Positions 7,529 through 14,764 of a stretch of 20,061 nt of DNA are shown here, in pieces (position 1 is the first letter of the stretch; every line of letters begins with the position of its first letter). The stretch covers positions 1 to 20,061 of the IMG/VR virus record IMGVR_UViG_3300031857_001765; one strand, 5' to 3'. A program made the translations under genes and the position numbers. The notes beneath the pieces were generated by a model, which worked only from the letters and a program-made list of their open reading frames with translations, made no database searches and had not been told where the DNA came from. Origin of the DNA: a virus.

Positions 7529-10500
7529 ATGTCGGAAAAAAACCAGCTTCCACAATGGCTTGAGCCTGCTGACTCCACCTTGGGGCAAAGGTTTACAGAG
7601 ACATTTAGCCCGTCTACTGACCAGCTTCCAAAGTGGCTTGAGTCAGCCGGACCCAGTTTTTCTGAGCGCGTGGGCGAATATGCTCAGGGCGCGGGGCAGG
7701 GCCTTATCACTGCCACTCCGGCTGTAACTGGGGCCGTGGCCGGACTGAAGCTAGGCATGCCATTTGGCCCACTTGGGGCGATCGGTGGCATGGTAACTGG
7801 CGGTATCGGTGGCTTTTATGCGGGGCAGAGCGCTGAGGATGCCTATAAAGGGTTTTTCCCGGAGCCAACTGACCCCACCAAAAAGGTCTATCGAGAAGCG
7901 GGTAAGACGTTTGGGGGCAGTTTGCCTTTTGCGGCAGCCGTTCCTTACTTGCCCACGATGACCGGCAGCCGTGTCGGAAGGTTTGTCACGGAAATTCGCG
8001 ATGCAGCTATTCGCAATCCCAAGACATTCAAAACCAGCGAGGTCATGGGTGCCCTTGGTGCAAGTGCCGGGGCCGGCGTAGCAGAGAACTATGACCCTGG
8101 AGCACCTGGCACGCGCTTTGCCGGGGAGGTTGTTGGTGGCGTCTTGTCCCCAGGCCGCTTCCTGATCAACCAGACAGGGACCGTGATGGACGGGCTGTCG
8201 AAAATTAAAGGCAACTTTAGCGAGGCTTCACGAGAAGCCCGGGCCGCGAACCGCTTGTACACGATTCTGGAAGAGTTTGGCGAGGACATCCCCGCTTTGA
8301 TTCGTCGCCTAGAAGCGGACATGCCCATCGACAAGGATACTGTACCGGGTGGGACCCGCATCACGCCCACTTCTGCGCAGAAGACAGACAGCTTGGGATT
8401 AATTGCACTGGAGTCGGGCTTAGGCCAGACCAACAAAGACTTCCTTGCCAAGTCTCGGGAGCAGGGAAGACAGGCTTTCAAAGCGTATCAACTGCTGGCA
8501 GACAGGCTGAAAAACATCGGCACTCAGGACGCCCTGTTTATGGCCGCGCAACTACAAGAGGCTCGTTTCACTTCCATGCTTGACGAGCGTTTGAAGGATG
8601 CTGACAAAATTGCAGCGCTGAAGATTTCCGAGCTCACGAAAGACACGCCTGAGGCAAGAAGGGCCATTGGAGCCACGATTAAGGAGCAGACCGAGCTCGC
8701 GCTGCGCGACGCGCGCGACTATGAGAGCGGCCTTTGGAAAAGTGCTTTAAATTCCTTGACCAAGCCCAGCCTTAAGACGACGAAAGAAAGGGTTGTGATA
8801 GGACAGGACCCTCGGACAGGAAGAGACATTGTTCGGTACATTCCCCGGCAGGACTATGTCGCGCCTTCGATAGACCCTACCAACACCGCCAACAGCTTTG
8901 CCGAGCGCGCTTCCAGCGTAGGCCAAGCCCTGTACGATACTGCCATTCCAAAACCTGTTCGTGACATCATGGACGCCATGGGAGTCAACCAAGATTCCGT
9001 GAGCAGGTTCCGTGCGGGCCGGCAGACGCAGGAGTTTTTAGATACGGGAAGGATTCCTCAGCGTTTCTTGCCTAAGACCAAGCCCATAAGCGTTGACGAG
9101 TTGGTGAACTACCGCTCCACGTTGCTCAAAATGTCCCGTGAAGCTGCCGGGAAAGGTGACGTCAACAACGCTGACTTCTACGGCAGGATGGCCGATGGCA
9201 TGCTGCAGGACCTTAACTCGCTCAAAAACCCTGAGTTTGAAGAGGCGCGTCAGTTCTCCAAGTCCTTGAACGATGTCTTTACCCGCTCTTTCGCGAACAC
9301 GGTTGGCGGCGTGACGGGAACCGGTGCCGAGCGCCTGCCTGCCGAAATACTGGTGAGCCGTGCCTTTGGAGCCAATGCCGACGTGACTGCGCAGCGCATG
9401 AACGAGATCGAGGGCGCAGTGAAGTTTATGTCCACGCGCTACGACGACGCAGTGCGCACCTTTGGCGTAAATAGCCCGCAAGCTCTTGCGCTCAAACCTG
9501 CAGCTGAAGTTTCGCGCGCAGGAGCGGCATCCTTGGCGGATGCTCAGCAGCGTGTTCTCCGTATGGGTGCGGCGGCCTCTCTTGAGACCCGGTTTGACCC
9601 GGAGACTGGCCGTGACGTCACGCGCGTTGTTACCTCAAGGTTGAACAAATTCATTTCTGAAAATAAGCCCATGCTGGACAAGCTGGGGATGACGGCTGAC
9701 CTGAGGGATACGGTTAAGGCTGAAAACGCTTTCCGCATGGTCCAAAACCAAAACAGCGCGCTTATGAAACGAGCCGCTGATCAGTATGCCTTTGCCAATG
9801 TCATCAAAGCAGGTTCGGAGCGTCCCAGCCTTGCATTGGGCACTATCCTCAACGGTAATACACCGGTTCGGGACATGCAGAACCTGGTTAAGATGGTCAA
9901 GGAATCGGACCAGAGTGAGGCTGCCATCCGAGGACTGAAGTCGTCCCTGTACGATTACGCGTACACCAAGGCCACAAACGCTAATGGCAACCTCAGCCCG
10001 CAGGCTTTTGAAGAGGCCTTCTTCAAGCCCCTAGGCCCGAACCTGCCATCGGTGGTCAACATCATGCGTGCCAACGGCATCATGACCCTGAGCGAAATGA
10101 AAGGCATTAAACGCCTGACCGATCCAATGGTTCGCATCGAAAGAGCCATAGCCAGTGGACGGACGTTGGACAACATTGTTCCTGGCAGCGATGCGGTCGA
10201 AGAGTTCATACAGCGCGTCATCGGTGCGCGACTTGGTAGTGCAGTGGCCCCGGATGGCCCTGGTGTGCTGGTCGCCGCTGCCGCAGGCTCCAGAGCGGTG
10301 CGTTCTATGTTTGACAAGATGCCAGGCATGAACACCAGGATCATGCTGGAAAAAGCAGCGCAGGACCCTAATTTCGCGGCACTGCTCCTCAGGAAAGGGC
10401 GAACAGAGCGGGAAAAACTGCAGATCGCACGACAGCTACACAGCTACATGTTGAACGCGGGGCTGACCTATGCCACCTTTGACGAGCCTGAACCTGCACC

Positions 10501-10795
10501 TGTCGCCACCAGCCAGTCGCCATCGGATCGGATGCGGGCAGCGCAAGAGCTGCGTCAATTTAACGAGTCGTTGCGCCAGACAGAGGAGCGCCAGCGCCAG
10601 CAGCGTCAGAGTCCTCCAGCGCCCAGCACCCGTGGCGTCCCTGGACTCAACCCCACGCCAAGCGCCCCCAGCCAGCCTGGTGCATCAAACGCCCCTGCCA
10701 ACTCCAGCGCGCGCTCGATGATGCAGTCGCTGTTCCCGTTTGACACCATCAGCGGGATGGCAGCGCAGCAACAGCCGCCTGCTGCGCCAAGGTAA
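7529..10795 (+). CDS. Largest internal/ejection-type virion protein, 1088 residues
   Basis: The gene begins 9 nt after the previous stop, with AAGGAAG as ribosome binding site. The N-terminus carries QLPQWLE (6-12) and QLPKWLE (32-38), a duplicated short motif. Residues ~52-100 are a Gly/Ala-rich hydrophobic segment (e.g. PFGPLGAIGGMVTGGIGG) that may contact membrane. Most of the rest, ~200-950, is long charged helices, including a region near residues 500-600 reading DELVNYRSTLLKMSREAAGKGD. The last ~90 residues are Gln/Pro/Ser-rich and disordered-looking. Size, helical content and position as last gene of the virion operon match the large ejection or internal core proteins of podoviruses (role of T7 gp16). 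I see no clear lysozyme or transglycosylase active site. The 3' end overlaps the convergent nuclease gene by 47 bp. Confidence 0.6.
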   Translation: MSEKNQLPQWLEPADSTLGQRFTETFSPSTDQLPKWLESAGPSFSERVGEYAQGAGQGLITATPAVTGAVAGLKLGMPFGPLGAIGGMVTGGIGGFYAGQSAEDAYKGFFPEPTDPTKKVYREAGKTFGGSLPFAAAVPYLPTMTGSRVGRFVTEIRDAAIRNPKTFKTSEVMGALGASAGAGVAENYDPGAPGTRFAGEVVGGVLSPGRFLINQTGTVMDGLSKIKGNFSEASREARAANRLYTILEEFGEDIPALIRRLEADMPIDKDTVPGGTRITPTSAQKTDSLGLIALESGLGQTNKDFLAKSREQGRQAFKAYQLLADRLKNIGTQDALFMAAQLQEARFTSMLDERLKDADKIAALKISELTKDTPEARRAIGATIKEQTELALRDARDYESGLWKSALNSLTKPSLKTTKERVVIGQDPRTGRDIVRYIPRQDYVAPSIDPTNTANSFAERASSVGQALYDTAIPKPVRDIMDAMGVNQDSVSRFRAGRQTQEFLDTGRIPQRFLPKTKPISVDELVNYRSTLLKMSREAAGKGDVNNADFYGRMADGMLQDLNSLKNPEFEEARQFSKSLNDVFTRSFANTVGGVTGTGAERLPAEILVSRAFGANADVTAQRMNEIEGAVKFMSTRYDDAVRTFGVNSPQALALKPAAEVSRAGAASLADAQQRVLRMGAAASLETRFDPETGRDVTRVVTSRLNKFISENKPMLDKLGMTADLRDTVKAENAFRMVQNQNSALMKRAADQYAFANVIKAGSERPSLALGTILNGNTPVRDMQNLVKMVKESDQSEAAIRGLKSSLYDYAYTKATNANGNLSPQAFEEAFFKPLGPNLPSVVNIMRANGIMTLSEMKGIKRLTDPMVRIERAIASGRTLDNIVPGSDAVEEFIQRVIGARLGSAVAPDGPGVLVAAAAGSRAVRSMFDKMPGMNTRIMLEKAAQDPNFAALLLRKGRTEREKLQIARQLHSYMLNAGLTYATFDEPEPAPVATSQSPSDRMRAAQELRQFNESLRQTEERQRQQRQSPPAPSTRGVPGLNPTPSAPSQPGASNAPANSSARSMMQSLFPFDTISGMAAQQQPPAAPR
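7544..7642 (+). repeat. Duplicated 21-bp segment encoding QLPxWLE at the start of the 1088-residue gene
   Basis: Positions 7544-7564 and 7622-7642 are identical at 19 of 21 bases and encode QLPQWLE and QLPKWLE, 26 residues apart. The sequence between them (ADSTLGQRFTETFS versus AGPSFSERVGEYAQ after the second copy) is only loosely alike, so this looks like an internal duplication of a ~26-residue unit in which the short motif is conserved. Confidence 0.8.
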
Positions 10796-11453
10796 GTCTC
10801 GCCATCCACTGGGTCTTGAAGTTTCGCCACTCTCGACCCGTGGTGGTGAACTCCTGCGTTGTGCCGTCCTGCACTGCAATCAGCACCGCACCGAAGTCAA
10901 TGTTGGTGCCGTACATCCAGTCGTGCGCCGTGGCATACGCTGCGAGCTGATGAAAGTAGTCGGTGATGTACTCGTGGCGCTTGGGCTTGACCGACTGTTT
11001 GAAGTCCACAATGGCCAGCTTGCCACGGTACGTGGCCACCAGGTCGGTAGAACCGGCGTACTGGTAGCCGTAGTGCAGTGACACTTCTGAGCCGTGAATC
11101 TCGGAGATCGCGCCAAAGTACTTGTTGGCCAGGCGAAAGGCCATCTCGTAGCCCCTCATGGCCAGCCAGTCAGGGTTCACGGCCCACGGCTCACCGCTCA
11201 GAATGTGCTCAAGTGCCAGATGCATGTGCGTGCCCACCCATGAGGCCTCCGCTTTCTGGCGATCGGCATCGGCTTGGCCAACCCGATCGGCCCACTCCTT
11301 GAGCGCAGCCTTGTCCTTGGTGCGGTCCAGGATGGTTGTCACCGACGGGACATGTTCGTTATTTGGCAAAACGTAAACACGTCCGGCCGACGTGTCAATT
11401 CTTTCGAGTTTTTTGTACACGAAGCGGGTGGACCAGGGGATCAGATGAGCCAT
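10749..11453 (-). CDS. PD-(D/E)XK nuclease, MGME1/RecB-like exonuclease
   Basis: This 234-residue protein cuts DNA, most likely as an exonuclease on single-stranded ends. The N-terminal region has VPSVTTILDRTKDKAALKEW (~36-54) and GTHMHLALEH (74-83), a pattern shared with mitochondrial MGME1 and its phage relatives. The catalytic core is visible: E123, then YAGSTDLV with D137, LAIVDFKQS with D150 and K152, and the helix QLAAYA with Q169 and Y173. All residues of the fold are present, so it should be active. The ATG at 11453 has GGAGAGGAAA about 8 nt upstream and overlaps the helicase stop by 13 nt, so the two genes form an operon. Its 3' end overlaps the convergent virion gene. Probable roles are recombination, DNA end processing or host DNA degradation. 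Confidence 0.86.
   Translation of the reverse strand: MAHLIPWSTRFVYKKLERIDTSAGRVYVLPNNEHVPSVTTILDRTKDKAALKEWADRVGQADADRQKAEASWVGTHMHLALEHILSGEPWAVNPDWLAMRGYEMAFRLANKYFGAISEIHGSEVSLHYGYQYAGSTDLVATYRGKLAIVDFKQSVKPKRHEYITDYFHQLAAYATAHDWMYGTNIDFGAVLIAVQDGTTQEFTTTGREWRNFKTQWMARLTLAQQAAVAALPSR
10763..10787. other. Inverted repeat in the convergent 3' overlap
   Basis: GCGCAGCA at 10763-10770 and TGCTGCGC at 10780-10787 form a perfect 8-bp stem with a 9-nt loop. It sits inside the 47-bp overlap where the virion operon (+) and the nuclease gene (-) end. Neither side has a T tract, so it is not a standard intrinsic terminator, but it could still help stall or process transcripts from both strands. The local sequence codes Ala/Gln/Pro low-complexity on both strands, so chance is possible. 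Confidence 0.4.
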
Positions 11454-12895
11454 GCTTTGATTTCCTCTCCGAGCACTTGGGTTGCGATGTCGATCTTTGA
11501 ACGCAGCGCCTTGACGATCTTCTCGTCCACGGTGCCCACGGCCATCAGGTCAATGTAGGTGACGTTCTTGGTCTGGCCAATCCGGTGTGCTCGGTCCTCA
11601 GACTGCAGGCGCTTTTCCAGGTCAAAGCTGTTGCTGTAGTAGACCATGGTGTGGGCCGCTGTCAGGGTCAGGCCGTAGCCGCCTGTACTGGGATTGCCGA
11701 CGAAAAAGCGCAGCTCGCTGTCAGGGTTCTGAAAGTCATTGACGATGCGCTGGCGCTCCTCCGATTCGGTGTCGCCGTAGTAGGTGGCCACGCTGTTCAT
11801 GCCGTACTCTTTGGCCAGAGCGATCTTGATGGCCTCGATGTCGTGGCGGTAGTTGGCCCAGATGATGATCTTGCCGTCCGTCTCCTCGACAATGGCCAAG
11901 AGCTCGTCCAGGCGCTTGTTGGGTAACTCCACCACCGTGCCGTCGTCCAGCTTCACGTGGCCGCAGACAATCTGGTGCAGGCGCATGATCTGCGTGAGCG
12001 CGTTCACGGTGCTCACAATGCCGCCGTCAATCTGCGCCAGGGCCAGCGCCTTCATCTCGTTGTACGCCTTGATCTGCTCGGGCGTCAGGTCCACCTCGCG
12101 CTTGATGTAGAGCTTGTCCGGCAGGTCCAGGCACTCTTCCTTTTTCACGCGGAAGGCAAAGCGGTCGAGCTTTTCCTTGAGCTCGTCTAGACGCCTGTAG
12201 CCCACCACCTGCTTGAAGCTGTGGGTGTTGAGCTGGCGCTCCACGGTGACGCAGTAGCGGGCCTGGAAGACGTAGAAGCTGCTGACGTTCAGGCAGCCGT
12301 CGGACAAGAAAGCACACTGCTGGTACAGGTCCATCGGGCTCTTAGTGACCGGGGAGCCCGTGAGGATGCGCCTGTACCGCGCGCCACGGCCCACCTTCTC
12401 GGTGTTCTTGCTGCGCGCAGAGGTGTGCGTCTTGATGGTGGTGCTCTCGTCGATCGCCATCATGGCGTTGTGCACCAGCAAAAAACGCTTGGCGTAAGCG
12501 GTGCCCTTGGCCGTGCTGAAGGCCTCGACGTTCATGACCAGGATTTTGAGGTCCTCTGTGACGGTGAACAGGTCGTCCATCGCCTTTTGCTCGGCCTTGC
12601 GCGGGTTGGGCGACCAGATGGCCATGCGGTAGACAATGTGATCGGGTAAGTGCTTAGGGATTTCAGTGTCGTACCAGTTGCGGTAGACGCCCTTTGGCGC
12701 TACGATCAAAAACCCGTTGATTTTGCCCCTGTCGTAGAGTATGGCTACGTTGTTGATCAGCATGAAGCTCTTGCCTGTGCCCATGTCGGCAAAAAGAGCT
12801 GCCACCTGGAAGTCCCAGAAGCGCTGAAGGTAAGCCTGTTGATGGACAAACGGCTTGTTCTTGAAGGGGTAGGTCGATAAAAATTGATCAGTCAT
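11441..12895 (-). CDS. SNF2-family (SF2) helicase / DNA translocase
   Basis: The protein (484 residues from the ATG) is an ATP-dependent DNA translocase. Visible motifs, numbered from that ATG: HQQ near 18-20, Walker A ADMGTGKS (36-43, K42), Walker B variant AIDES (D149, E150), motif III LTGSP (178-182), motif IV region KIIIWANYRHD (~342-352), motif V GYGLTLTAAHTMVYYS (~406-421) and motif VI SEDRAHRIGQ (432-441), the last being the hallmark of SNF2 enzymes. There are no accessory chromatin domains, as usual in phage versions. An upstream TTG at 12922 is in frame but lacks a ribosome binding site, while the ATG has AGAAAG 5 nt upstream. It is co-transcribed with the nuclease and divergent from the other replication genes; the pair may open, remodel and process DNA in replication or recombination. 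Confidence 0.88.
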   Translation of the reverse strand: MTDQFLSTYPFKNKPFVHQQAYLQRFWDFQVAALFADMGTGKSFMLINNVAILYDRGKINGFLIVAPKGVYRNWYDTEIPKHLPDHIVYRMAIWSPNPRKAEQKAMDDLFTVTEDLKILVMNVEAFSTAKGTAYAKRFLLVHNAMMAIDESTTIKTHTSARSKNTEKVGRGARYRRILTGSPVTKSPMDLYQQCAFLSDGCLNVSSFYVFQARYCVTVERQLNTHSFKQVVGYRRLDELKEKLDRFAFRVKKEECLDLPDKLYIKREVDLTPEQIKAYNEMKALALAQIDGGIVSTVNALTQIMRLHQIVCGHVKLDDGTVVELPNKRLDELLAIVEETDGKIIIWANYRHDIEAIKIALAKEYGMNSVATYYGDTESEERQRIVNDFQNPDSELRFFVGNPSTGGYGLTLTAAHTMVYYSNSFDLEKRLQSEDRAHRIGQTKNVTYIDLMAVGTVDEKIVKALRSKIDIATQVLGEEIKAWLI

Positions 12896-12916
12896 ATATA
12901 TCTTTCTGGCAGGGGG

Positions 12917-12946
12917 TTGCAATGCCCTGAAAAGATAGTGTACACT
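12917..12946 (+). promoter_or_regulatory. Promoter for rightward replication genes (TTGCAA-N18-TACACT)
   Basis: TTGCAA at 12917-12922 and TACACT at 12941-12946 are separated by 18 bp. The same arrangement, TTGCTT-N18-TACACT followed by the same TACACTGCC, recurs at 19965-19994, again just ahead of a gene with the same ribosome binding site. The match to sigma70 consensus is modest (4/6 and 4/6), but repetition of the whole arrangement at two gene starts makes a real promoter likely. Confidence 0.6.
12937..12946. promoter_or_regulatory. 10-bp palindrome AGTGTACACT in the divergent control region
   Basis: This perfect palindrome covers the rightward -10 hexamer and gives TACACT on the minus strand too (12942 to 12937). 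It lies between the divergent helicase and small-protein genes, so it could serve as a shared -10 element or as an operator for a dimeric regulator. A leftward -35 at the right distance is not convincing (CTTTCT or TTTCTG). Confidence 0.4.
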
Positions 12947-12977
12947 GCCTGTTCGAATTCAGAAAGGAGAAATTCAC

Positions 12978-13322
12978 GTGCCCAAGGTTTACGTCGTCTC
13001 AGAGACTACGCAACACAACATCGCAAGCGCTCTGGACTACGGCCAGATCGAAACTATTTTGCCGCCCAACGCGCAGATAGCATTCTCTGTTGTACCGACA
13101 GTCCGCCGCATTCAGCGCAAGCTGGAGAAATTTACTGACGAGGACTTCCTGCTCCTCATCGGTGACCCGTCTGCCATAGGTATCACCTGTGCAGTAGCGG
13201 CCGCAAAAAACAGCGGTCGTTTTAAGTGCCTCAAGTGGGACAAGCGCGAGCGCCGCTACATTCCGCTGGAGGTTGATTTGTTCAAGAAAGGAGAAAGTGA
13301 TGAGTCTTACGAATTTATTTGA
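12978..13322 (+). CDS. Conserved-type small phage protein, unknown function
   Basis: This 114-residue protein uses a GTG start; AGAAAGGAGAAAT at 12961-12973 is an excellent ribosome binding site at suitable spacing and no in-frame ATG exists nearby. The sequence opens PKVYVVSETTQHNIASAL and continues with a region rich in short strands (GQIETILPPNAQIAFS), a basic helix TVRRIQRKLEKF, then DFLLLIGDPSAIGITCAVAAAKN and RFKCLKWDKRERRYIPLEVDLF. I recall very similar small proteins from uncultured marine phage genomes, always near replication genes, but no function is known to me. The alternating strand-helix order and GDPSAIGI loop suggest a compact alpha/beta fold. It is the first gene of the rightward early operon and overlaps the next gene by 23 nt. 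Confidence 0.75.
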   Translation: MPKVYVVSETTQHNIASALDYGQIETILPPNAQIAFSVVPTVRRIQRKLEKFTDEDFLLLIGDPSAIGITCAVAAAKNSGRFKCLKWDKRERRYIPLEVDLFKKGESDESYEFI

Positions 13323-13854
13323 AGATGACGCAGGTGCGTTGAAGGTATCTGACGAGCAAGTGACTGGTATTGCTGGCCTGGCCAAGCGTGCCAAGATGCT
13401 CGAAAAAGAGATTGCAGAGATGGAGGAGACCCTGTCTGAGCGCAATGAGCAGTACCGCAAGCTCACCGAGCAGACTATCCCAGAGGCCATGGCCGAAACT
13501 GGGATGAAGAAATTCGTCATGGAAGATGGCAGCAGTATCGACATCAAGCCGTTCTACGGAGCGAGCATTCCAAAGGCGCGCCAGTCCGAAGCCTACCAGT
13601 GGCTGCGCGACCACGGTTTTGACGACATCATTAAAAACACCATCAGCGTTCGCTTTGGACGCGGTGAAGACGAACTCTCTGTTCGTCTACTGAATCTCCT
13701 GGGCGAGCAAGGCTACCCTGCCGAGCAAGCACAGAAGATAGAGCCCCAGACCCTCAAGGCCTGGGTTAAGGAACGTGTCGAGAAGGGTGAGCCCGTCGAC
13801 ACTGAGCTTTTTGGCGTATTCATTGGCCAAAAGGCTGTCATCAAATCAACTTGA
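13300..13854 (+). CDS. Coiled-coil phage protein of unknown function in the replication operon
   Basis: I start this 184-residue protein at the ATG of 13300, which has AGAAAGGAGAAA at 13285-13296; the in-frame TTG at 13273 has no such site. Residues ~25-58 are a coiled coil (LAKRAKMLEKEIAEMEETL and on), followed by a short beta region (KKFVMEDGSSIDIKPFYGASIPK, ~70-92), a helix with WLRDHGFDDIIKNTISVRFGRGED (~101-124) and a C-terminal PQTLKAWVKERVEKG stretch ending GVFIGQKAVIK. This layout is familiar from uncultured aquatic phages, always uncharacterised. The coiled coil followed by a small domain superficially recalls Gam-type nuclease inhibitors and DNA-binding accessory proteins, but no diagnostic motif supports either. 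Its place before the SSB candidate and primase suggests a replication or recombination accessory role. Confidence 0.72.
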   Translation: MSLTNLFEDDAGALKVSDEQVTGIAGLAKRAKMLEKEIAEMEETLSERNEQYRKLTEQTIPEAMAETGMKKFVMEDGSSIDIKPFYGASIPKARQSEAYQWLRDHGFDDIIKNTISVRFGRGEDELSVRLLNLLGEQGYPAEQAQKIEPQTLKAWVKERVEKGEPVDTELFGVFIGQKAVIKST

Positions 13855-13871
13855 AACAAGGAACACGAATC

Positions 13872-14645
13872 ATGGCTAAGAACGAAATCGCGGAAAAGAC
13901 TGCCAGCACCGCACTGGCGATCATGAGCGACCTGGAACAGGACGCTGGAGCCGGCTTTGACGGCATGACGCAGGAAGACTATGCACTTCCTTTCCTGCGC
14001 TTGCTCACCAGCACCAGCCCTGAAGTTGGCGAAGTTGACGGTGCTCTTCCGGGCATGGTCCTTAACTCCGTTACGGGTGAGCTGTTTGACGGCAAGAAAG
14101 GTATCACCGTTGTGCCATGCGCCTATGTGCGCCAGTACATCGAGTGGGCCCCACGTGGTCAAGGCAGCGGTGCACCTGTGCATATCTACCCTGCAACCAG
14201 CGACATCCTGTCGCAGACTCACAAAGAGCCTGGCGACAACAAGGATTACCTGGACAATGGCAACTACATCGAGAACACGGCCAACTACTACGTGATGTTG
14301 GTCAGCCAGGACGGCGTGCCTGAGCCTGCTCTGATTACCATGAAGTCCACGCAGCTCAAGAAGAGCCGCAAGTGGAACTCCATGATGCAGTCAGTCAAGC
14401 TGCAGGGCAAGAACGGCCTGTTTACCCCTCCGATGTACAGCCAGCTTTACCAGCTCACCACCGTTGGCGAGTCCAACGACAAGGGCAAGTGGTTTGGCTG
14501 GGAGATCGAGCGCCTCGGCCCTGTCGAGAGCAGCGACATTTACAATGCAGCCAAAGCATTCGCACAATCGGTCAGTGCGGGTGACGTGAAAGTGAAACAC
14601 GAAAGCGAGTCTGGAGCATCCGGCAACGGTCCAGCACCATTCTGA
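13872..14645 (+). CDS. Candidate single-stranded DNA-binding protein (phage-type)
   Basis: From the ATG at 13872 (AAGGAA about 8 nt upstream; the in-frame TTG at 13851 is inferior) the protein has 257 residues. Residues ~37-95 read YALPFLRLLTSTSPEV...GMVLNSVTGELFDGKKGITVVPCAYVRQYIEWAPRG, then an extended middle with many Tyr/Asn (DYLDNGNYIENTANYYVMLV), a KSTQLKKSRKWNSMM basic segment and YSQLYQLTTVGESNDKGKWFGWEI. The last ~30 residues are acidic/polar and disordered, ending NGPAPF. Acidic flexible tails ending in Pro-Phe are typical of SSBs, which use them to recruit partners, and the place before primase, helicase and polymerase fits. There is no recognisable OB-fold signature by eye, so the SSB call is an inference; the family is otherwise uncharacterised to me. 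Confidence 0.6.
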   Translation: MAKNEIAEKTASTALAIMSDLEQDAGAGFDGMTQEDYALPFLRLLTSTSPEVGEVDGALPGMVLNSVTGELFDGKKGITVVPCAYVRQYIEWAPRGQGSGAPVHIYPATSDILSQTHKEPGDNKDYLDNGNYIENTANYYVMLVSQDGVPEPALITMKSTQLKKSRKWNSMMQSVKLQGKNGLFTPPMYSQLYQLTTVGESNDKGKWFGWEIERLGPVESSDIYNAAKAFAQSVSAGDVKVKHESESGASGNGPAPF

Positions 14646-14764
14646 TTTTCGGGGCCGAAAATGTTCGGGAGACTGATAGTTGTTGCACGCCAGGTAGCTC
14701 CTGGCTGGCAATCTTCGGGTACCCCTTCCGGCTTGAGTAGGCCCCACCTCACTAGAAAGAAGAA
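14645..14764 (+). other. Structured non-coding leader upstream of the primase gene
   Basis: This ~120-bp gap is rich in inverted repeats. ATTTTCGG-GG-CCGAAAAT (14645-14662) begins on the last base of the preceding stop codon. GCCAGG-TAGCT-CCTGGC (14689-14705) is a perfect 6-bp stem and is extended by GTTGC (14682-14686) against GCAAT (14708-14712) across a 2x2 internal loop. CGGGAG (14666-14671) can pair with CTTCCG (14725-14730), and GGGGCC (14651-14656) with GGCCCC (14740-14745), giving one long nested structure that excludes the first palindrome. The ribosome binding site AGAAAGAAGAAAT (14754-14766) lies just 3' of it. The first palindrome lacks a T tract, so a plain terminator is unlikely. 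It does not match any riboswitch or tRNA pattern I recognise. Confidence 0.5.

Noticed and set aside
7529-10795. Lysozyme or transglycosylase domain in the largest virion protein
   Set aside because: No convincing catalytic Glu context or SLT-type motif could be found by eye, so no enzymatic role is claimed.
12896-12922. TTG start of the SNF2 helicase at 12922
   Set aside because: It adds nine residues without a ribosome binding site, while the ATG at 12895 has AGAAAG at proper spacing.
14683-14712. Possible promoter TTGCAC-N18-GGCAAT upstream of the primase
   Set aside because: The -10 matches consensus at only three positions and both elements are arms of the hairpin, which explains the sequence better.
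14645-14764. tRNA gene in the gap before the primase
   Set aside because: No acceptor, D, anticodon and T arms can be arranged; there is no GGTTCGAATCC-like T arm.
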